Source of the DNA: Paenibacillus sp. NAIST15-1
Lineage (GTDB): Bacteria > Bacillota > Bacilli > Paenibacillales > Paenibacillaceae
DNA length: 64,000 bases
NCBI RefSeq assembly: GCF_001894745.1
Contig: NZ_BBYF01000003.1
Span: 1 to 64,000 of the forward strand
Direction: 5' to 3'
This document shows, piece by piece, positions 34,903 to 43,528 of the stretch. Made by a program: the position numbers and the translations under genes. Under the pieces are notes generated by a model, which was not told the origin of the DNA, did no database searches, and saw only the letters and a program-made list of their open reading frames with translations. How positions within the stretch are numbered: position 1 is the first letter of the stretch; every line of letters starts with the position of its first letter.

Positions 34903-35607
34903 TCAATTAAATGAGCCTTGTTTACTGGTTGTACAGGTTTCCTTCTCGTTTCTGGGAGTATGATTACGCAAATGCAAATAAACGGTATGTTTCGTAATTT
35001 TCAACATATTTGCCACGATTGTAGCCGCATTTCTCATATTAAACACTCCCCGATCATACAAAAGACCGATAATGTGCTTATTTCGATTTGCATACGATAT
35101 GTCAGGAGAAGCATCCACCGCTTCAATCGTCAGCTCTATCATTTTAAGAATCATATCCTCAATCGATAATGAAAAATTTCCCTCCTGTGCTTTTGTTTCA
35201 AAACCCGCTTGCGGTAAAAAAGTCTGAAGAAATCCAGAAAACGATTCATCCAAGTTTATGTTAATGCACATAAAACCAATAATTTTGCCAGCTTCACCAC
35301 GAATGGCTATCATGCTTGATTTCATTGAGTGGTTGTTCTTGCTTTTGGTAAAATAACTGATCGCTTGATTTGCGTTAGAGTACTTAGCCTCACTCAACAT
35401 CTGCAAAGCCATATTCGTAATCGGGGCTCCTAATTCACTGCCCGTATGATGCCCGTTCGCGATTTTGATAACGGTATTTTGATAGTCTTCCAAGCTATGC
35501 AGCACAATCTCGCTGGCATCTCCCAAATAATCGGCCAAGCCTTCCACGATGGAGTCATAGGATTGCAATATCGCCCGATCATATTCCGTAAAATTCTTAT
35601 TCTTCAT
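34903..35607 (-). CDS. YheO/DauR-like transcriptional regulator
   Basis: The 234-residue protein has an N-terminal PAS-like YheO domain (residues about 10-130, with EIVLHSLED and KIIGFMCININLD) and a C-terminal HTH_22 domain (GLLYDRGVFNMRNAATIVAN then MLKITKHTVYLHLRN). Family members such as DauR control D-amino-acid or amino-acid breakdown genes. It lies downstream of the serine transporter gene with a terminator between, and a second member of the family lies at 39645, so the two bracket the serine genes. ATG 35607 has AGGAGG-like bases upstream. Confidence 0.85.
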   Translation of the reverse strand: MKNKNFTEYDRAILQSYDSIVEGLADYLGDASEIVLHSLEDYQNTVIKIANGHHTGSELGAPITNMALQMLSEAKYSNANQAISYFTKSKNNHSMKSSMIAIRGEAGKIIGFMCININLDESFSGFLQTFLPQAGFETKAQEGNFSLSIEDMILKMIELTIEAVDASPDISYANRNKHIIGLLYDRGVFNMRNAATIVANMLKITKHTVYLHLRNHTPRNEKETCTTSKQGSFN

Positions 35608-35760
35608 AATTGGTAATCCTCCTTTCTATGTGTATAGTTGCCAATAGAACTGATTGACTCAACATTTGTTCATTTAATTAACCAATTTATAGTATTATTC
35701 TATAAATCATAGCCCCGATTCATCTCATGATTGAAATCACGAATGAGTCGACTAATCAAT

Positions 35761-35809
35761 AAAAAGAGAGCTTTCTTAGGTGTCAATGACAAGCCACCTG
35801 AGAAAGCTC
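35761..35809 (-). terminator. Terminator of the serine transporter gene
   Basis: A 15-bp stem (GAGCTTTCTCAGGTG on the minus strand) with a short loop is followed by TCTTTTT. Confidence 0.88.
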
Positions 35810-35822
35810 AAAAGATATTTAA

Positions 35823-37145
35823 TTAGAATAATGCTTTCAAACTTGCAAGAACAGTGAGAACGCCCACAACAGTGACAAAAATATTGCTAAGTTTTCCTTT
35901 GTATTTAGCTAGCGCAGGAACTTTATTGATCGCATACATTGGTAAGAGACATAAGATAGCAGCAACTAGCGGTCCGCTGAGAGTATCTATAATTCCAAGA
36001 ATGCTTGGATTTGCATAAGCGGCATACCAGCATGTTAATACTACAAAAACAAGGATCGCTCTCTTAACTGTTTTTTCTTTTAGGTTTTTTCCACGTGCTT
36101 TACCGGCCGAGATAATCATGTCACGCATTACCTCGTATACTCCTACATAATGGCCAAGAAAGGACTTTGTTACGGCCACAAACGCAATAATAGGAGCTGC
36201 AATAGTGATTAGAGGCGAATTAAGCCGATTGGCAAGGTATGAAAGTACTGATAAATTCTGTTCTTTTGCTATTACAAGATCATCTGGAGTCAAACTCAAG
36301 ACACTACTCCAAACAAAGAACATAACGACAATGAAAGTCATGATATAACACACTTTTTGTATTTGAGAACATTTGGCGTCTGTAGCTAGTATTCCATAAG
36401 TTTGTCTCTGTTTCATAACAAATGACGATATCATAGGAGAATGATTAAACGAGAATACAATAATTGGCAGTATCATCCATATCATATTGAAGTATCCTCC
36501 TACTCCTGTTGGAGCAGTAGAAACACTTGAAAAACTAAGCATCGACGTATTCCACTGTGGAATTAAAGATATTGAGATAAAAAGCAGCGAAGCTATAAAA
36601 GGATATACTAGCATACTCATTACCTTTACAGTAATATCTTGACCGAAGTTCAGTATAGCTATAAGACCGAGTACTAATACAAGCGATAAAATGGCTCTTG
36701 GCGGCTCATTCATGTGCAATTGATTCACGATAAAACTACTTGCAGTATTTGTTAGTGCAACCGAATACATCAGCACGATAATATAAATCGAGAAGAAAAA
36801 TACGATGTTAAAAATTATACTTGCCTTATTACCGAAATACTCTCTTATCGTACCTGTAATCCCCTCATCAGCAGATTTGGAAGCATATATCATTTTAGCA
36901 AGCGCCCTATGCGAGAAGTACATAACAGGAAATGCAAGTATTGTAATTAACAGTAACGATAATAAACCACCTGCTCCCGCATTAATAGGTAGAAAGAGTA
37001 CGCCTGCTCCAATTGCTGTTCCAAAAAGGCTCAATGCCCAGGTGGTATCTTGCTTGTGCCACTTTTTGGGATCTGGATATTTTTCGTTTTTCCCTGTAGT
37101 ATCTTCAGCAGTAAATTCAAGTTTTTTCGCTGTATTCCCATTCAT
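35823..37145 (-). CDS. Serine/threonine transporter (SdaC-like, HAAAP family)
   Basis: This 440-residue carrier has eleven hydrophobic segments. The N-terminal WALSLFGTAIGAGVLFLPIN (residues about 33-52) is the glycine-rich substrate and ion region of hydroxy/aromatic amino-acid permeases. It should import L-serine with H+ or Na+. It lies downstream of sdaAB-sdaAA on the same strand, separated by 290 bp with its own promoter region and a CcpA site, so it is probably expressed both with and apart from the dehydratase. AAGGAGG precedes ATG 37145. Confidence 0.88.
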   Translation of the reverse strand: MNGNTAKKLEFTAEDTTGKNEKYPDPKKWHKQDTTWALSLFGTAIGAGVLFLPINAGAGGLLSLLLITILAFPVMYFSHRALAKMIYASKSADEGITGTIREYFGNKASIIFNIVFFFSIYIIVLMYSVALTNTASSFIVNQLHMNEPPRAILSLVLVLGLIAILNFGQDITVKVMSMLVYPFIASLLFISISLIPQWNTSMLSFSSVSTAPTGVGGYFNMIWMILPIIVFSFNHSPMISSFVMKQRQTYGILATDAKCSQIQKVCYIMTFIVVMFFVWSSVLSLTPDDLVIAKEQNLSVLSYLANRLNSPLITIAAPIIAFVAVTKSFLGHYVGVYEVMRDMIISAGKARGKNLKEKTVKRAILVFVVLTCWYAAYANPSILGIIDTLSGPLVAAILCLLPMYAINKVPALAKYKGKLSNIFVTVVGVLTVLASLKALF

Positions 37146-37212
37146 ATTATAATTCCTCCTTGTATACTGGTTAACTACTTTATCATTTCCTCTCTTTTAA
37201 AACTGTTAAAAT

Positions 37213-37227
37213 TGTTTACGTTTACAA
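37213..37227 (-). promoter_or_regulatory. CcpA cre site before the serine transporter
   Basis: On the minus strand TTGTAAACGTAAACA fits the cre consensus WTGNAARCGNWWNCA at all 15 positions. It lies 68 bases before the transporter start, where binding would repress in glucose. Confidence 0.75.
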
Positions 37228-37370
37228 AACTATTTAATGCATACTATTACATTATATGGCATTAATAGATATCGACACACACTCCTCTCATCCTTGATAG
37301 AGAATTGGAGAATGAACCTTAATAACTGTGATTTTTTTCACAAATCATGAGTTGAAACCCCATTTTTTTG

Positions 37371-37385
37371 CTATAACGCTTACAT
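37371..37385 (-). promoter_or_regulatory. Second cre-like site
   Basis: ATGTAAGCGTTATAG on the minus strand fits the cre consensus at 13 of 15 positions. It lies between sdaAA and the transporter gene, 145 bp from the perfect site. Confidence 0.4.
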
Positions 37386-37438
37386 TTCAGTGTGGATATT
37401 GTAATCTTTTATTACTATAATTATATATTATTATTATC

Positions 37439-38329
37439 TTATTTTCTAGTAACCTTATCTTCGAAAATTTTGTTTTTAATAGCAATTCCTGTGGGAGTGG
37501 CTGCAATTCCACCTAAACCTGTCTCTCTTAATTCGCGAGGCATCTGTCTTCCTACTACGAACATCGCTTCAATTACTTCATCAGCATTGATGATGTTGGT
37601 TACGCCTGCTAATGCAATGTCCGCTGCTACTAAGGCATTAGCCGTTCCAATAGCATTTCTCTTTACACAAGGAACTTCTACCAAGCCTGCAACCGGATCA
37701 CAAACTAGACCGAGTAAATTTTGCAGTGCAGTTGAGAAAGCATCAGATGATTGCTGAGGTGTTCCTCCGGCAGCTTCTACTGCTGCTGCTGCAGCCATTG
37801 CTGAGGCACTACCTACTTCAGCTTGACATCCTCCGAAGGCTCCGGAAATACAAGCGTTATTTGCTACTACCATTCCTAATAAAGCTGAAGTGAATAGAAA
37901 ATGAACCTTGTCTTCATGACTTAATTGTAAACTATCTTGGATACTAAACAGCACTCCCGGGATTGTCCCACTTGCACCTGCAGTTGGAGTTGCACAAATA
38001 ACTCCCATCGACGCATTTACTTCATTAACTCCGATAGCGTTTTGGACCCCGAGCATCATCAAATCTCCAGAAAGGGTTTTTCCACTTTCACGATATTGTT
38101 TTATTTTAACAGCATCCCCTCCGGATAAACCGGTCGGAGAAAATACTCCATTGCCCTCAGCGCTTTTCTTTACAGCATTCTCCATAGTCACTAAATTTCT
38201 TTCCATTTTTCTCCAAGCTTCTTCATAAGAAGTTTTAGTTTGCTCGATTTCCTGCTCAATTGCTAATTCATAAATTGGCTTTTGTCTTTGATTAGCTGCA
38301 TCGATAATTTCCTTTATAGTCATGTACAT
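37439..38329 (-). CDS. sdaAA: L-serine dehydratase, alpha subunit
   Basis: The 296-residue protein is the catalytic half of the iron-sulfur L-serine ammonia-lyase, which converts L-serine to pyruvate and ammonia. Family motifs SPTGLSGGDAVKIK, TPTAGASGTIPGVL and the cluster cysteines in NACISGAFGGCQAEVG, LVCDPVAGLVEVPCVKRN are present. AGGGGTG precedes ATG 38329. It follows the beta-subunit gene by 22 bases. Confidence 0.95.
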   Translation of the reverse strand: MYMTIKEIIDAANQRQKPIYELAIEQEIEQTKTSYEEAWRKMERNLVTMENAVKKSAEGNGVFSPTGLSGGDAVKIKQYRESGKTLSGDLMMLGVQNAIGVNEVNASMGVICATPTAGASGTIPGVLFSIQDSLQLSHEDKVHFLFTSALLGMVVANNACISGAFGGCQAEVGSASAMAAAAAVEAAGGTPQQSSDAFSTALQNLLGLVCDPVAGLVEVPCVKRNAIGTANALVAADIALAGVTNIINADEVIEAMFVVGRQMPRELRETGLGGIAATPTGIAIKNKIFEDKVTRK

Positions 38330-38351
38330 AAACTTTTCACCCCTAATCTAA

Positions 38352-39050
38352 TTAAAGAATAATGATATTAGCTGCACTGCTAGAATTTCTCAATTCCTTC
38401 TGAACATCACTAGATAATTGAGAATCCACATCAAATTGATATAAGTATTTTCCTGACTTCTCCAAACTATTAAAATTGTTAATTTCCACATTATATTGTT
38501 TAAAGATCCTGCGTAATATAAATTCAAGGTCATCTCTCTCTGAAATTGCTATAATAACCGGCAATGGCCCTTGAAGATGTAAGCTAAACCCGTCAATTTC
38601 TATATGTTTAATTTCAATTAATCCGCCACCGACTGAAGTTCCCATTGTTCTAATATTTCGATTTCCATCCTCCAGATAAATATCTGCAGTATTCGGATGA
38701 CCGGCAGGACTATCACCTGCTTCTTCTAAAAAGGTAATGTCAATTCCTTTAGATTCTGCTATTTCAATAGCACCAGGCACCCTACTATCGTCGGCAGCAA
38801 ATCCTAATATACCGGCAATAATTGCAAAATCAGTTCCGTGTCCTTTATGGGTTTCAGCAAATGATTCATAATACCTTACCACAACTTTTTTGGGAAGACC
38901 TTGAAATAATTTATTGGCAACTGTTCCAATAGCTAAGGCACCTGCAGTATGTGAACTGGAGGGGCCGATCATAACCGGTCCAATCACATCAAAACAACTT
39001 TTGTAATTAACAACCCTTTTTTCTTTAACAGGTACTAATTTCATGTTCAT
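38352..39050 (-). CDS. sdaAB: L-serine dehydratase, beta subunit
   Basis: The 232-residue protein begins at ATG 39050, where GGGGAGG stands 8 bases upstream; the longer frame to 39119 has no site. The signature SCFDVIGPVMIGPSSSHTAG is near residues 15-34, and a C-terminal ACT-like regulatory domain covers about 155-225. It pairs with the alpha subunit in one operon. Divergent from the second YheO-like regulator gene at 39645, its likely controller. Confidence 0.93.
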   Translation of the reverse strand: MNMKLVPVKEKRVVNYKSCFDVIGPVMIGPSSSHTAGALAIGTVANKLFQGLPKKVVVRYYESFAETHKGHGTDFAIIAGILGFAADDSRVPGAIEIAESKGIDITFLEEAGDSPAGHPNTADIYLEDGNRNIRTMGTSVGGGLIEIKHIEIDGFSLHLQGPLPVIIAISERDDLEFILRRIFKQYNVEINNFNSLEKSGKYLYQFDVDSQLSSDVQKELRNSSSAANIIIL

Positions 39051-39147
39051 ATAAGTTTCCTCCCCATAGTTGCCATACCAGTCACCCGCCCACCATGTAA
39101 GGGTTTTCAAAAGTAACACTAAGAATCCTCAAACCCTTTCTTAGTAC

Positions 39148-39219
39148 TTATGGAATACTTGGATAAATTATCGTTGTAATCATACTCGTTGCAATCAATG
39201 CCATCAAAACAACGATCAT
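39148..39219 (-). CDS. Possible 23-residue hydrophobic peptide before sdaAB
   Basis: The frame MIVVLMALIATSMITTIIYP ends at TAA 39148, 98 bases before sdaAB. The frame is also open upstream for 18 codons (NYFKLLFEKDQK), so it may instead be the last helix of a lost transporter. No strong ribosome binding site. Confidence 0.25.
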   Translation of the reverse strand: MIVVLMALIATSMITTIIYPSIP

Positions 39220-39431
39220 TTTCTGATCTTTCTCAAATAATAACTTAAAATAATTTATTACAGTAATTATTTTTTATTACTACACAGATAGAGTACCACA
39301 TAGATATTCGTGCAGTCAAACAAATGATAATAAATTATTTTTATCGGAATTTTTTATTGCAAATTTAATGTTTCACCCTTTTAAAATTCTAAAAAACTTG
39401 TTATAAGTTATAATAGGGTTGTCTATTTTGA

Positions 39432-39623
39432 ATGCTGGCTTCTTCATTAAACGAAATCCTTGTCGATAAAAGACCCGAAGTTGGGTTGTCTATAGCTGAA
39501 AAAAGAAGAATGCATCCTTGTACGAGAAGTAAAGCGCATCTTTTATTGAAAGAGATTTTGCTCAACCCTGGAATTGAATATGAATTCGCGAGCAATTTCA
39601 TAGTGAATAAAATTCAGGAATAA
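39432..39623 (+). other. Open frame before the regulator gene, doubtful
   Basis: A 63-codon frame ends 21 bases before the YheO-like gene and includes KAHLLLKEILLNPGIEYEF. It lacks a ribosome binding site, and the word GGGTTGTCTAT occurs twice in its first half (near 39416 and 39484). It may be a gene fragment. Nothing else is seen between 39220 and 39644. Confidence 0.2.
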
Positions 39624-39644
39624 CTGATAAGGAGGAATACTTAA

Positions 39645-40310
39645 ATGGATAATGAACTATTTCGACATTATCAAAATATAATGAATTATTTCGGGGAAAT
39701 TTTGGGATCTAATTATGAATTTGTATTACATGTTTTAAATCCTAATGGGGGTTCTCAAATCGGTCACATAGTCAATGGAGACTTAAGTGGAAGATCTTTA
39801 AATGGCCCTTTAACTGACTATGCAAAAAAATTAATCAACGAAAAGGTATATTTAAAAAAGGATTATGTTGTAGATTATGTTGGAGAAGGACCCAGAGGTA
39901 AAAAATTCCGTTCATCAACTTTATTTATAAAAGATCGTGAAGGTCAATTACAAGGTCTTTTATGTATAAATTTTGATGCGGATGTCTATAGGAAAGTCGC
40001 AAAGGATATATTAAAATTGGCCAATCTAAGCTCAGAAATAGAACTTATCGAACAGGAAACTGACCGGGAACAACCTATTGAAAAACTGACCGATAATATT
40101 CGTAATATCATTTATTCAGTAATAGATAAAGATATATTAGAATCCGGTGCTCAGTTATCACCTGAACAAAAGAGACTTGCTATTTTCAAATTAAAGGAAT
40201 ACGGGGTATTTGAAGTTAAAGGTACAATAAATGAAGTTGCTGAAATAATGGGAATGTCGGAATCAAGTGTTTATCGTTATCATCAAATGATATCTCGCAA
40301 CGACAAGTAG
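39645..40310 (+). CDS. YheO/DauR-like regulator, probable controller of serine genes
   Basis: The 221-residue protein has a PAS-like YheO domain at residues about 5-115 (SNYEFVLHVLNPNGG, GQLQGLLCINFD), a linker and a C-terminal HTH_22 domain (LKEYGVFEVKGTINEVAEIM then GMSESSVYRYHQ). ATG 39645 follows AAGGAGGAA. It diverges from sdaAB across 590 bp. It is a distant relative of the 34903 protein, not a recent duplicate. A serine or D-amino-acid ligand is plausible. Confidence 0.85.
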   Translation: MDNELFRHYQNIMNYFGEILGSNYEFVLHVLNPNGGSQIGHIVNGDLSGRSLNGPLTDYAKKLINEKVYLKKDYVVDYVGEGPRGKKFRSSTLFIKDREGQLQGLLCINFDADVYRKVAKDILKLANLSSEIELIEQETDREQPIEKLTDNIRNIIYSVIDKDILESGAQLSPEQKRLAIFKLKEYGVFEVKGTINEVAEIMGMSESSVYRYHQMISRNDK

Positions 40311-40430
40311 CCCCAATCGAATCAGAACAATAAATCGAGCAATACAAGACATAGATAGGCGTATACAATTCTCAACTAAATGAATGTAAATCAAAAAACC
40401 TTGGATCAATCCGAGGCCGTAGAGCGAAAC

Positions 40431-40475
40431 AAAAGACGACTATTATTCTATTTATGGGATAATAGTCGTCTTTTT
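40431..40475 (+). terminator. Terminator
   Basis: AAAAGACGACTATTAT pairs with ATAATAGTCGTCTTTTT around a 12-base loop. Confidence 0.88.
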
Positions 40476-40477
40476 CA

Positions 40478-40816
40478 CTGTATACACAAGCCTGTACCAC
40501 TGGCTTCTCACTTCGGTAGCTTTACTATTCTCTTCACGTTAAGAGCGAAAATTTGCCATTATGCCTTGTAACTCCATGCCAAAAAGATCCGAGGATAACG
40601 CTACGCCATACCCATGTCTATGTTTGAGTTCACTGTTCTTCGCCTCAATTTTGTAGCGTTCTTTTGCCTTTGTTTTGGAATATTCCCCCTTTTGGAATAC
40701 CATTTGCTCGATGTGTAGTTTTTGGCAGTAGGTATTTCATCCACTAGACCCTTTTTACCGCGCATATAAAATTTTATACTCATAGCCATGTATCCTCGAT
40801 AAAACTCTAGTATCAA
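40478..40816 (-). pseudogene. IS1182-type transposase 3' remnant
   Basis: The minus strand reads KAKERYKIEAKNSELKHRHG then YGVALSSDLFGMELQGIMAN in one frame, and an upstream part in another. This matches what I recall of the C terminus of IS1182-family DDE transposases (KERYKIEAKNSELK). It is frameshifted and lacks the catalytic region. Confidence 0.7.
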
Positions 40817-40819
40817 GTT

Positions 40820-41146
40820 TCAAAACAATAAGCGTAAAATGATAATGGAAATAATACCTCCCAGTACGGTTCCCAATAAACTTCTTGTTTTTATCGCAAT
40901 TAAAAAAGTCGGTATGGCTGCAAAAAATTCAATGTTGTTGGTAAGAGATGTAAGCTTTCCGTCATGGATAAATATCTCTTGACCTATCAGAGCAGCTATT
41001 ACAGAAATGGGAACATAATTTAACCAACGCATTGCCCATTCTGGTAATTCAAAACGACTAAGCACCATAAGGGGAACGACCCTTGGAATGAACGTGACAA
41101 AAGCTGAGCCTAGAATAATCAAAAAAATGTCCCATCTTACTTCCAT
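40820..41146 (-). CDS. azlD: Branched-chain amino-acid exporter, small subunit
   Basis: The 108-residue protein has four hydrophobic segments and the family start LGSAFVTFIPRVVPL. With AzlC it forms an exporter of leucine-type amino acids and analogues. It overlaps azlC by 10 bases, so translation is coupled. The IS1182 remnant begins just after its stop. Confidence 0.9.
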   Translation of the reverse strand: MEVRWDIFLIILGSAFVTFIPRVVPLMVLSRFELPEWAMRWLNYVPISVIAALIGQEIFIHDGKLTSLTNNIEFFAAIPTFLIAIKTRSLLGTVLGGIISIIILRLLF

Positions 41147-41865
41147 TTTTCTACCACCATTCCTATTGTTGAAGCAATAATTGTAGCCACAATAACGCCC
41201 ATACTGCTGGACAAAAAGAAAGAACTTCCCACAGCAATGACCACTGCAATAATGGCGACAACGATATCAAGTTTGATTCTATTTCGCCCTACCATAGAGA
41301 GTACGAGAATTCCAATAAACATAGCTGGCAAGGCGAATGCTAGTCCGAATTTCTCAGGATTCGAAATCCATTGCGCCAAAAATGCTCCTGCTAGATTAGC
41401 TGCAAGCCAATTTACATAAGCGGTTATGTTGAGACCATGCATCCATTTCTCACTGATTCGCTTTCTCTTGGCCGCCTCGGTAATCGCGACACCGAATGTC
41501 TCATCGGTGAGTAGAGAACCTACTAGCATGTTGCGAAGTGGAGTAAGATGCCGGAAATAAGGTGCTAGTGCGGCACTAAGTAAAATATGACGAAGATTGA
41601 CAAAGAAAATCGTAATAATAATGGCAGGAATCGAACTACTTGCTGCTATCATACCCGCAGCAATAAACTGAGCTGAGCCAGCATAGAGAATCATAGACAT
41701 CAGAGCGATCTCAGCGATGCTAAGTCCCGCAGTCTTTTGGATCACACCTGCAGCTAATCCGATACTTAAATAACCCAGCAGCGTGGGGACACAATCTTTT
41801 ACTCCTTGGATAAAGCTATCTTCATCTCTCGGAGACGAATTCATTTGGACGTTCGACAGACTCAT
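41137..41865 (-). CDS. azlC: Branched-chain amino-acid exporter, large subunit
   Basis: The 242-residue protein has seven to eight hydrophobic segments and the AzlC motifs LGYLSIGLAAGVIQKTAGLS, ILYAGSAQFIAAGM and LLTDETFGVA. It exports branched-chain amino acids with AzlD. ATG 41865 lies behind AGAGGG. A TrmB-type regulator gene is 79 bases upstream on the same strand, and part of that gene's operator recurs before azlC. Confidence 0.92.
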   Translation of the reverse strand: MSLSNVQMNSSPRDEDSFIQGVKDCVPTLLGYLSIGLAAGVIQKTAGLSIAEIALMSMILYAGSAQFIAAGMIAASSSIPAIIITIFFVNLRHILLSAALAPYFRHLTPLRNMLVGSLLTDETFGVAITEAAKRKRISEKWMHGLNITAYVNWLAANLAGAFLAQWISNPEKFGLAFALPAMFIGILVLSMVGRNRIKLDIVVAIIAVVIAVGSSFFLSSSMGVIVATIIASTIGMVVEKWK

Positions 41866-41902
41866 TTCATTCCCTCTTTATTTTCAAGTATTAGAAGCTA
41901 AC

Positions 41903-41915
41903 TTACTAACTACTA
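41903..41915 (-). promoter_or_regulatory. TrmB-type half operator before azlC
   Basis: TAGTAGTTAGTAA on the minus strand matches TAGTAGTTAGT in the operator at 42766-42789. It lies 38 bases before azlC. Confidence 0.5.
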
Positions 41916-41944
41916 CGAAAAAGTGAAAGAAAATACGGTTCAAT

Positions 41945-42754
41945 TTATTTGAACCGTTTCCCGGTAACAACATGAAATAGGTTAGGAGCGTTTTTCCAAA
42001 GCGCTTCTGCTTTCTCTGGGCCCACTTCTTTCACTAATTCTGAGAACATAATATCATGCCTGATGTATTCCATCGCGATTAACACAAGTGCCGGGTCTTC
42101 CGTTTTTACCGCCCATGCAGGTGTATTTGGCGAGAAATTTGCAATTAATACTTCCTCATTATCCCGTGCAACAATCGTTAAGCGACCGTTCATACGTTCC
42201 TCAGCTACTTCTGGAGCCATGTAATTGTGATGCGTAGTTGCTCCAAGCTGAATCTCAGGCGCTCCAAAGAGAATAGAAAAGACGTGGATATTATCCTTGA
42301 TCCGCGTATCTACAGCACCTTTTATCGAATCGACTTGTGGTTCCCAGATCGACAACCATATTTCTTTGTTAGCTTTATCGATGATGTCAATCATTTCGGC
42401 CACAACGCGCTCATCACTGCTGATGCGTCGAATAACATCTACTTCTTGTTCACTTTCTAACGCAGATAAATTCTTTTCAAGATAATCCATAGAATTGTCA
42501 AAGTCATTACGCAATCGATGGATTAATTCTTTTGCTGGTAAAGGTGCATAGGTTACGGGGTCAGAAGGTACTGTGTACACCGCACCTTTATCCATTAATT
42601 TTGCCAATACTTCATAAATCGTTGAACGAGGCACACCCGACCTTTTGCTTATTTCATATCCGGTTATAGGGGAGTTTTTCAAAAGCCCTATGTACGCTTT
42701 ACATTCATATTGTGAAAAGCCCCACTTCTGAAGCTCTTTATAAAGTTCTTCCAT
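41945..42754 (-). CDS. TrmB-family regulator
   Basis: The 269-residue protein starts at ATG 42754 (MEELYKELQKWGFSQYECKA) behind AAAGGAG. The N-terminal winged helix-turn-helix (ITGYEISKRSGVPRSTIYEV) is followed by a coiled coil and a C-terminal phospholipase-D-like sensor domain. It is likely a repressor of itself and azlCD through the repeated TAGTAGTTAGT word; the ligand is probably an amino acid or an analogue, by analogy to azl regulation. Confidence 0.88.
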   Translation of the reverse strand: MEELYKELQKWGFSQYECKAYIGLLKNSPITGYEISKRSGVPRSTIYEVLAKLMDKGAVYTVPSDPVTYAPLPAKELIHRLRNDFDNSMDYLEKNLSALESEQEVDVIRRISSDERVVAEMIDIIDKANKEIWLSIWEPQVDSIKGAVDTRIKDNIHVFSILFGAPEIQLGATTHHNYMAPEVAEERMNGRLTIVARDNEEVLIANFSPNTPAWAVKTEDPALVLIAMEYIRHDIMFSELVKEVGPEKAEALWKNAPNLFHVVTGKRFK

Positions 42755-42765
42755 GGCAACTCCTT

Positions 42766-42814
42766 TAGTAGTTAGTGTGTTACTTACTATAAAATAAAAT
42801 GGATTACCTGTCAA
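42766..42814 (-). promoter_or_regulatory. TrmB gene promoter and operator
   Basis: TTGACA (42809-42814), a 17-base spacer and TATAGT (42786-42791) form a near-consensus promoter on the minus strand. TAGTAAGTAACACACTAACT extended to ACTA (42766-42789) is an imperfect dyad overlapping the -10 and start. Confidence 0.8.
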
Positions 42815-43333
42815 AGCAATCCTGGTTCCGTTATCGAAAAATGATCGTCAGACCACTGTTTTGTTCCTGATTCTTCAACTTTTGGGCGAGGTATAATTGC
42901 CCAGAAAAGGAGGGTCAGTCCTTTTTAATCCAGCCCAAGTACTATATAGTTGCATGAATTTGACTGATAAGGAAAGTTATATTCCGTTATCATTGTGCGA
43001 ACTCTGGCTCGTTCATCCACACTACAATATATCTCCCCTCCTCCCTAAGACCTACTGCCCAAACCTTGTCGGACATGTAGAATATGTAAAAAAGCATAAC
43101 AAAGGATCGGTGCAGTTACTAGGATGATGTCCAGTATCAAACCATATGGAATTAACATACATCCTCTTATTCATCCGGATTTCAACAAGATATATTTCTA
43201 GTGAATAATAATATCGAACTATGTTCATATATTCACAAATAATCCGTATGACCCATTAAATAAACGCAAAACTGCTGTATATTTAACGGTGTAAACATGT
43301 ATCGTTATGCAAGAGTATGCATGTTTGCACAGA
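42815..43333. other. Gap without a convincing gene
   Basis: A 76-codon plus-strand frame at 42897 has no ribosome binding site and no family look. AT-rich bases between 43190 and 43330 probably hold the promoter of the chitinase riboswitch transcript. Confidence 0.35.
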
Positions 43334-43414
43334 TATTACTAGGCAAAGCTAGGGAAATCTAGTGACGCAAAACTAAAGGGGCTAAGGAAGAAATTCTATG
43401 CCAGCCAGTTGCCG
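43334..43414 (+). ncRNA. c-di-GMP-I (GEMM) riboswitch
   Basis: The core words appear in order: AGGCAAAGCTAG, GAAA tetraloop region, CTAGTGACGCAAA, GGGGCTAAGG and GCCAGCCAGTTGCCG. The hairpin CTAGGGAAATCTAG is the P1b stem capped by GAAA and the second is the tetraloop-receptor arm of this class. It lies 115 bases before the chitinase start. A CATCTC/GAGATG pairing at 43429-43478 may be part of the expression platform. It ties chitin degradation to the motile/sessile signal. Confidence 0.85.
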
Positions 43415-43528
43415 ATTAATAGAACCCCATCTCTATTAGTCGTATGCGTTGTATTGGTATGATTCATGGCGAGATGCCCCACCCTAGCTGCCTATTAATA
43501 AAATCTATTGATAGGAAGTGAATAACGG

